Source: Actinomycetota bacterium
Lineage (GTDB): Bacteria > Actinomycetota > Actinomycetes > S36-B12 > UBA10799
Length of the DNA: 6,724 nucleotides
Direction: 5' to 3'
Assembly: GCA_030837395.1 (NCBI GenBank)
Contig: JAUPKO010000012.1
Span: 1 to 6,724, forward strand
Positions within the stretch are counted from its first letter, which is position 1. The number at the start of each line of letters is the position of its first letter. The notes beneath the pieces are model-generated. The model made no database searches, was not told where the DNA came from, and saw nothing but the letters and a program-made list of their open reading frames with translations. The position numbers and the translations under genes were made by a program. Of this stretch, positions 5,993 through 6,724 are shown in pieces.

Positions 5993-6247
5993 TCAGGGCA
6001 ACGGTTCGATGCCAAGGGTGATGAGGTCGTCAGGCTCGGCTCCGTCGAGGAGGCGCCGGAGAGGGATGCCGAAGGCTCGGCAGAGTTCAACGAGTTGATC
6101 GGCGCTGACCTTGCGTCGTCCTTGCTCGACGTCGCCCACCTTGGTCGGTGACCAGTTGAGGCGCTGGGCGAGGTCGGCCTGGGTCCATCTGCGTCGGGCA
6201 CGCTCCGCTCGCATGTTCGCGGCGGCTACGTCCCCGATCGTCGGCAT
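5993..6247 (-). CDS. XRE-family helix-turn-helix regulator
   Basis: This 84-residue protein is almost wholly a Cro/C1-type helix-turn-helix domain. RRWTQADLAQRLNWSPTKVGDVEQGRR (about residues 18-44) holds the TQADLA first helix, the recognition helix around SPTKVGDVE, and the usual EQGRR end; AFGIPLRRLL (64-73) closes the domain. It should bind DNA as a dimer and probably represses its own promoter or element genes. The ATG at 6247 has no clear Shine-Dalgarno sequence, and the frame offers no nearby better start, so it may be leaderless or weakly translated. It is divergent from the short plus-strand ORF at 6354/6408 and upstream of the coiled-coil gene. Lying between two tRNA-derived repeats suggests it belongs to an integrative element or its remnant. 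Confidence 0.88.
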   Translation of the reverse strand: MPTIGDVAAANMRAERARRRWTQADLAQRLNWSPTKVGDVEQGRRKVSADQLVELCRAFGIPLRRLLDGAEPDDLITLGIEPLP

Positions 6248-6301
6248 GGTGTGAGGATCGGGGACTTCCGGGAGCCAATCGAGTCGACGAACGAGTGATA
6301 C

Positions 6302-6317
6302 CTGAGGACGGTCTCAG
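6302..6317. promoter_or_regulatory. Palindrome in the divergent intergenic region, possible operator
   Basis: CTGAG and CTCAG form 5-bp arms around GACGGT, 55 bases upstream of the XRE start and 37 bases before the divergent ATG at 6354. The position suits autoregulation of both transcripts, but no clear -35 or -10 pair could be assigned on either strand. Confidence 0.3.
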
Positions 6318-6396
6318 TACACCGTTATTGGTCTGTTCTCGTAGCATTCGGGCATGATGATGGGTGATCTCGACAGTCCGAGGATGACTCTCCGTC

Positions 6397-6403
6397 AGGA
6401 GGT
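6397..6403 (+). promoter_or_regulatory. Strong Shine-Dalgarno sequence of the short ORF
   Basis: AGGAGGT stands with 5 bases between its GGAGG core and the GTG at 6408. It is the best ribosome binding site in the right half of the window and the main argument that this short frame is translated. Confidence 0.55.
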
Positions 6404-6407
6404 AGTC

Positions 6408-6527
6408 GTGTCACACGTCACTGACCACCAAGGTCAGACCATCTCGTGTCCCCCTGGGCCGCTTCCTCTTTCGTCGTGGGCGCGTCGTCAGGCGCCTGCC
6501 AGGGAGGGCCGGGCCAGGGGCACGTGA
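6408..6527 (+). CDS. Short ORF of 39 residues, hypothetical
   Basis: A GTG preceded by a near-ideal Shine-Dalgarno sequence opens a 39-residue frame beginning MSHVTDHQGQ and ending in a basic, Arg- and Ala-rich tail, with one Cys and a Pro/Leu-rich middle. The frame is open further upstream to three consecutive ATG codons at 6354, 6357 and 6360, which would give up to 57 residues, but those lack a good ribosome binding site. It is divergent from the XRE gene, a position where integrative elements often keep a small control protein. I do not recognise it and see no domain; there is no membrane segment. It could be a chance frame. Confidence 0.4.
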   Translation: MSHVTDHQGQTISCPPGPLPLSSWARRQAPAREGRARGT

Positions 6528-6569
6528 CGGCCATACGGTGTGCTCCGGCGTCGTGAACAACGAAGGTCT

Positions 6570-6593
6570 TGGCTCAGGATCTGCTCCTGACCA
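6570..6593 (+). terminator. Hairpin after the short ORF, possible terminator
   Basis: TGG and TCAGGA pair with TCCTGA and CCA across a 5-base loop, with a single bulged C at 6573, giving a 9-bp stem. It lies 43 bases after the short ORF and just before the right tRNA-derived copy. Only a short ATTT follows, so termination is possible but unproven. Confidence 0.4.
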
Positions 6594-6607
6594 GGGCATT
6601 TACGATG

Positions 6608-6660
6608 GAGCGGGTGACGGGAATCGAGCACGCACTCATCGCTTGGGAACCGTTCGATCT
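6608..6660 (-). other. tRNA-Gly(CCC) 3' half, putative attachment core (right copy)
   Basis: This matches the left copy at 48 of 53 bases in the same orientation. Differences fall in the variable loop, the T-arm and the edge of the block. The T-arm is degraded (GCGTG-CTCGATT in place of GCGGG-TTCGATT), so it cannot be a functional tRNA. Unlike the left copy, its acceptor end continues into CCA (bases TGG just before CGGG on the plus strand). The shared bases before the anticodon loop (ACGG) show that both copies descend from a recombinant junction rather than from separate tRNA genes. Confidence 0.72.
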
Positions 6661-6669
6661 CGTGTCGAT

Positions 6670-6724
6670 GACCTGCTGACCTGCTGACCTGCTGACCTGC
6701 TGACCTGCTGACCTGCTGACCTGC
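6670..6724. repeat. 8-bp tandem repeat running off the right edge
   Basis: GACCTGCT is repeated six times exactly, with seven bases of a seventh copy before the window ends, so the true copy number is unknown. It starts 9 bases beyond the right tRNA-derived copy. It may be slippage DNA or a binding-site array. Confidence 0.95.

Overview
The window looks like chromosomal DNA from a high-GC actinomycete, most likely Streptomyces or a close relative. Codons end mostly in G or C, genes overlap by 4 bases (GTGA, ATGA), and GTG and TTG starts occur. The right part carries the 3' half of an actinobacterial-type tRNA-Gly sequence. Species cannot be told from the sequence.

Left part (about 1-4055): a tight plus-strand operon. 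It begins with a large protein of unknown function whose reading frame is open to the left edge, so its true start lies outside. Next comes a PLP enzyme of the alpha-oxoamine synthase fold (BioF/KBL-like) that keeps the catalytic lysine but has lost family residues. Last is an M20 metallopeptidase with a complete two-metal site. Both junctions are 4-base overlaps, so the three products are probably made together. An unknown helical protein, a C-C bond-forming or decarboxylating PLP enzyme, and an amide-cleaving hydrolase suggest a small biosynthetic or modification pathway that I cannot match to a known one.

Middle (4056-5274): a minus-strand GNAT acetyltransferase resembling TacT-type toxins, convergent with the operon and lacking the usual adjacent antitoxin. 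After it come about 600 bases with no convincing intact gene. They hold a long inverted repeat, a strong GC hairpin, a ribbon-helix-helix-like relic on the plus strand, a 7-bp tandem repeat, and the first of three 15-bp sites.

Right part (5239-6724): what looks like attachment-site DNA of an integrative element. Two near-identical copies (48 of 53 bases) of a tRNA-Gly(CCC) 3' half, starting at the anticodon loop, lie about 1.25 kb apart in direct orientation. Three copies of a 15-bp site sit beside the left copy, like recombinase arm sites. Between the tRNA pieces are a minus-strand XRE regulator, a coiled-coil protein whose frame runs through the left tRNA piece, and a divergent short plus-strand ORF. 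No integrase is present in the window. An 8-bp tandem repeat runs off the right edge.
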